Assembly (NCBI GenBank): GCA_964016885.1
Contig: OZ024748.1
Location: 37,543,047 to 37,607,046 of the forward strand
From: Eledone cirrhosa
Lineage: Eukaryota; Mollusca; Cephalopoda; Octopoda; Eledonidae
Direction of reading: 5' to 3'
DNA: 64,000 nucleotides
In this document: positions 62,536-64,000 of the stretch, in pieces
Position numbering within the stretch: position 1 is the first letter of the stretch
How the letters are laid out: every line of letters begins with the position of its first letter
The notes under the pieces: generated by a model
Database searches by the model: none
What the model saw: only the letters and a program-made list of their open reading frames with translations
Told to the model about the DNA's origin: nothing
Program-made: the position numbers and the translations under genes

Positions 62536-64000
62536 TTAACTACCTCTAGATCTAGTATGACAATGTTAGTGTCAGTGTTAACTACCACTAGATCTAGTAT
62601 GACAATGTTAGTATCAGTGTTAACTACCACTAGATCTAGTATGGCAATGTCAGTGTCAGTGTTAACTACCACTAGATCTAGTATGGCAATGTCAGTGTCA
62701 GTGTTACCTACCTCTAGATCTAGTATGACAATGTTAGTGTCAGTGTTAACTACCACTAGATCTAGTATGACAATGTCAGTGTCAGTGTTAACTACCTCTA
62801 GATCTAGTATGACAATGTCAGAGTTAACTACCACTAGATCTAGTATGTCAATGTCAGTGTCAGTGTTAACTATCTCTAGATCTAGTATGACAATGTTAGT
62901 GGCAGTTTTAACTACCACTAGATCTAGTATGTCAATGTCAGTGTCAGTGATAACTACCTCTAGATCTAGTAGGACAATGTCAGTGTTAACTACCTCTAGA
63001 TCTAGTATGGCAATGTCAGTGTCAGTGTTAACTACCTCTAGATCTAGTATGACAACGTCAGTGTCAGTGTTAACTACCTCTAGATCTAGTATGACAATGT
63101 CAGTGTCAGTGTTAACTACCTCTAGATCTAGTATGACAACGTCAGTGTCAGTGTTAACTACCTCTAGATCTAGTATGGCAATGTCAGTGTCAGTGTTAAC
63201 TACCTCTAGATCTAGTATGACAACGTCAGTGTCAGTGTTAACTACCGCTAGATCTAGTATGGCAATGTAAGTGTTAACTAGCTCTAGATCTAGTATGACA
63301 ATGTCAGTGTCAGTGTTAACTACCTCTAGATCTAGTATGACAATGTCAGTGTCAGTGTTAACTACCTCTAGATCTAGTATGACAATGTCAGTGTCAGTGT
63401 TAACTACCTCTAGATCTAGTATGACAATGTCAGTGTCAGTGTTAACTACCTCTAGATCTAGTATAACAATGTCAGTGTCAGTGATAACTACCTCTAGATC
63501 TATTATGACAATGTCAGTGTCAGTGTTAACTACCTCTAGATCTATTATGACAATGTCAGTGTCAGTGTTAACTACCTCTAGATCTAGTATAACAATGTCA
63601 GTGTCAGTGATAACTACCTCTAGATCTAGTATGACAATGTCAGTGTCAGTGTTAACTACCTCTAGATCTAGTGTGACAATGTTAGTGTCAGTGTTAACTA
63701 CCTCTAGATCTAGTATGACAATGTTAGTGTCAGTGTTAACTACCTCTAGATCTAGTATGGCAATGTCAGTGTTAACTACCTCTAGATCTAGTATGACAAT
63801 GTTAGTGTCAGTGTTAACTACCTCTAGATCTAGTATGGCAATGTCAGTGTCAGTGTTAACTACCTCTTGATCTAGTATGACAATGTCAGTGTCAGTGTTA
63901 ACTACCTCTAGATCTAGTATGATAATGTCAGTGTCAGTGTTAACTACCTCTAGATCTAGTATGACAATGTCAGTGTCAGTGTTAACTACCACTAGATCTA
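62536..64000. repeat. Domain B 1,694-bp block, copy 4 (cut by window edge)
   Basis: It follows an AAGTAT 38-mer and matches copy 3 at offset 5,820 bp over the 1,465 bp present, with ACCGCTAG near 63,243 and CTCTTGATC near 63,866. A private TTAACTATCTC lies near 62,868. TTAACTAGC at 63,276 shows that the TTAATTAGC of copy 3 is private to copy 3. Confidence 0.92.

Larger units (their letters stand above)
1..64000. repeat. Satellite array, 42-bp basic unit, fills the window
   Basis: Every line of the window is a near-copy of one 42-bp unit. A consensus copy is at 2227-2268. Its parts in order are TTAACTACC, TCTAGATCTAG, TATGACAATG, TTAGTG and TCAGTG. Four two-state sites account for most variation: TCT/ACT/TCA before AGATCT, TATGAC/TGTGAC, ATGTTAG/ATGTCAG, and CAGTG/CAGGG at the unit end. 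Base count of the consensus is A12 T15 C7 G8 with no CpG. Unit lengths seen are 42 (most), 36 (one hexamer lost), 38 and 41. No unique DNA interrupts the array and neither end is reached. I do not recognise the family; eukaryotic satellite DNA is inferred from array size and HOR structure. Confidence 0.99.
39191..64000. repeat. Array domain B: mixed 42/36-mers with 38-mer shift units
   Basis: The same satellite family continues, but composition changes from about 39,190 on. 36-mers become frequent, including forms carrying ATGGCAATGTCAGTG, ATGTATGTG or ATGTAAGTG. ATAACT replaces TTAACT in many units, and TGTGAC becomes rarer. A 38-bp unit containing ACAAAG ends at 42068, 45352, 47310, 49004, 51297, 52991, 54703, 56715, 58409, 60121 and 62535 and shifts the triplet register each time. 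The domain is organised in longer compound blocks listed separately. It runs off the right edge of the window. Confidence 0.95.

Noticed and set aside
42047..63992. Minus-strand open frames of about 250-1,080 codons as genes
   Set aside because: Each stops at a 38-mer (or the 41-mer) where the register shifts, and the same frame simply resumes in another register. The repeated ends ...TLSY are the translated 38-mer, not a conserved C-terminus.
1..64000. CRISPR array, because of regular short direct repeats
   Set aside because: The repeats are contiguous with no variable spacers; the entire 42 bp is conserved, and no cas-like coding sequence is present.
1..64000. Cloning polylinker or vector, because GTTAAC, TCTAGA and AGATCT sites lie close together
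   Set aside because: The sites belong to the repeat consensus, decay with it in variants (TCAAGATCT, GATATAG, GGTCTAG), and no vector sequence is present.
1..64000. Centromere protein CENP-B box
   Set aside because: The CG-containing core of that motif is absent; the unit consensus has no CG. Centromeric location therefore remains unproven.
1..64000. Telomeric or simple-sequence repeat
   Set aside because: The period is 42 bp with mixed composition; no short G-rich telomere motif run occurs.
1..64000. Hidden tRNA, rRNA, transposon or promoter within the array
   Set aside because: I read all lines and saw no stretch departing from the unit by more than a few bases, so there is no room for another element. 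AT-rich boxes such as TATGACAAT recur in every unit and are not specific promoter evidence.

Overview
The whole 64 kb window is one uninterrupted tandem-repeat (satellite) array. The basic unit is 42 bp; a clean copy lies at 2227-2268. It carries, in order, a TTAACTACC box (GTTAAC across the unit junction), a CTAGATCTAG palindrome, a TATGACAATG box and two related hexamers, TTAGTG and TCAGTG. By length this is roughly 1,500 units. I found no unique sequence, RNA gene, mobile element, CRISPR array or convincing protein-coding gene. An array this long, with nested higher-order repeats (HORs), points to eukaryotic heterochromatin (centromeric, pericentromeric, subtelomeric or interstitial). I do not recognise the repeat family and cannot name the species. 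The consensus unit is 36% G+C (15 of 42) and has no CpG.

Domain A (1 to about 39,190) is built almost wholly of 42-mers. It is cut into HOR blocks by a 36-bp marker unit ending ATGTCATAG. Marker-to-marker lengths are 4530, 1926, 3648, 3060, 2640, 2640, 1086, 3060, 2640, 2598, 3648 and 2298 bp. Above this lies a second level: about 13.84-23.27 kb is repeated at about 23.27-32.65 kb (offset 9,426 bp, then 9,384 bp after loss of one 42-mer). The odd 1,086-bp block is the junction of that tandem duplication.

Domain B (about 39,190 to 64,000) uses the same family but different variants. It has many 36-mers (one hexamer lost), frequent ATGGCA and ATAACT variants, and a 38-bp unit (ACAAAG) that shifts the reading register. 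The 38-mer comes in two sublineages (AAGTGT and AAGTAT) that bound blocks of 1694, 1712, 1958, 2012, 2414 and 3284 bp. The 1694-bp block is present three times in full and once cut by the window edge. The 1694+1712 pair at 51,298-54,703 recurs 5,418 bp later with only a handful of differences.

The long open frames on both strands follow from unit lengths divisible by three and a unit with few stop-prone codons; I do not call them genes. The most notable one is a minus-strand frame in which I see no stop from 41,999 to the left edge (about 13,999 codons). The value of the window is a readable record of satellite evolution: hexamer slippage, unit gain and loss, block duplication, and a switch between two array domains.
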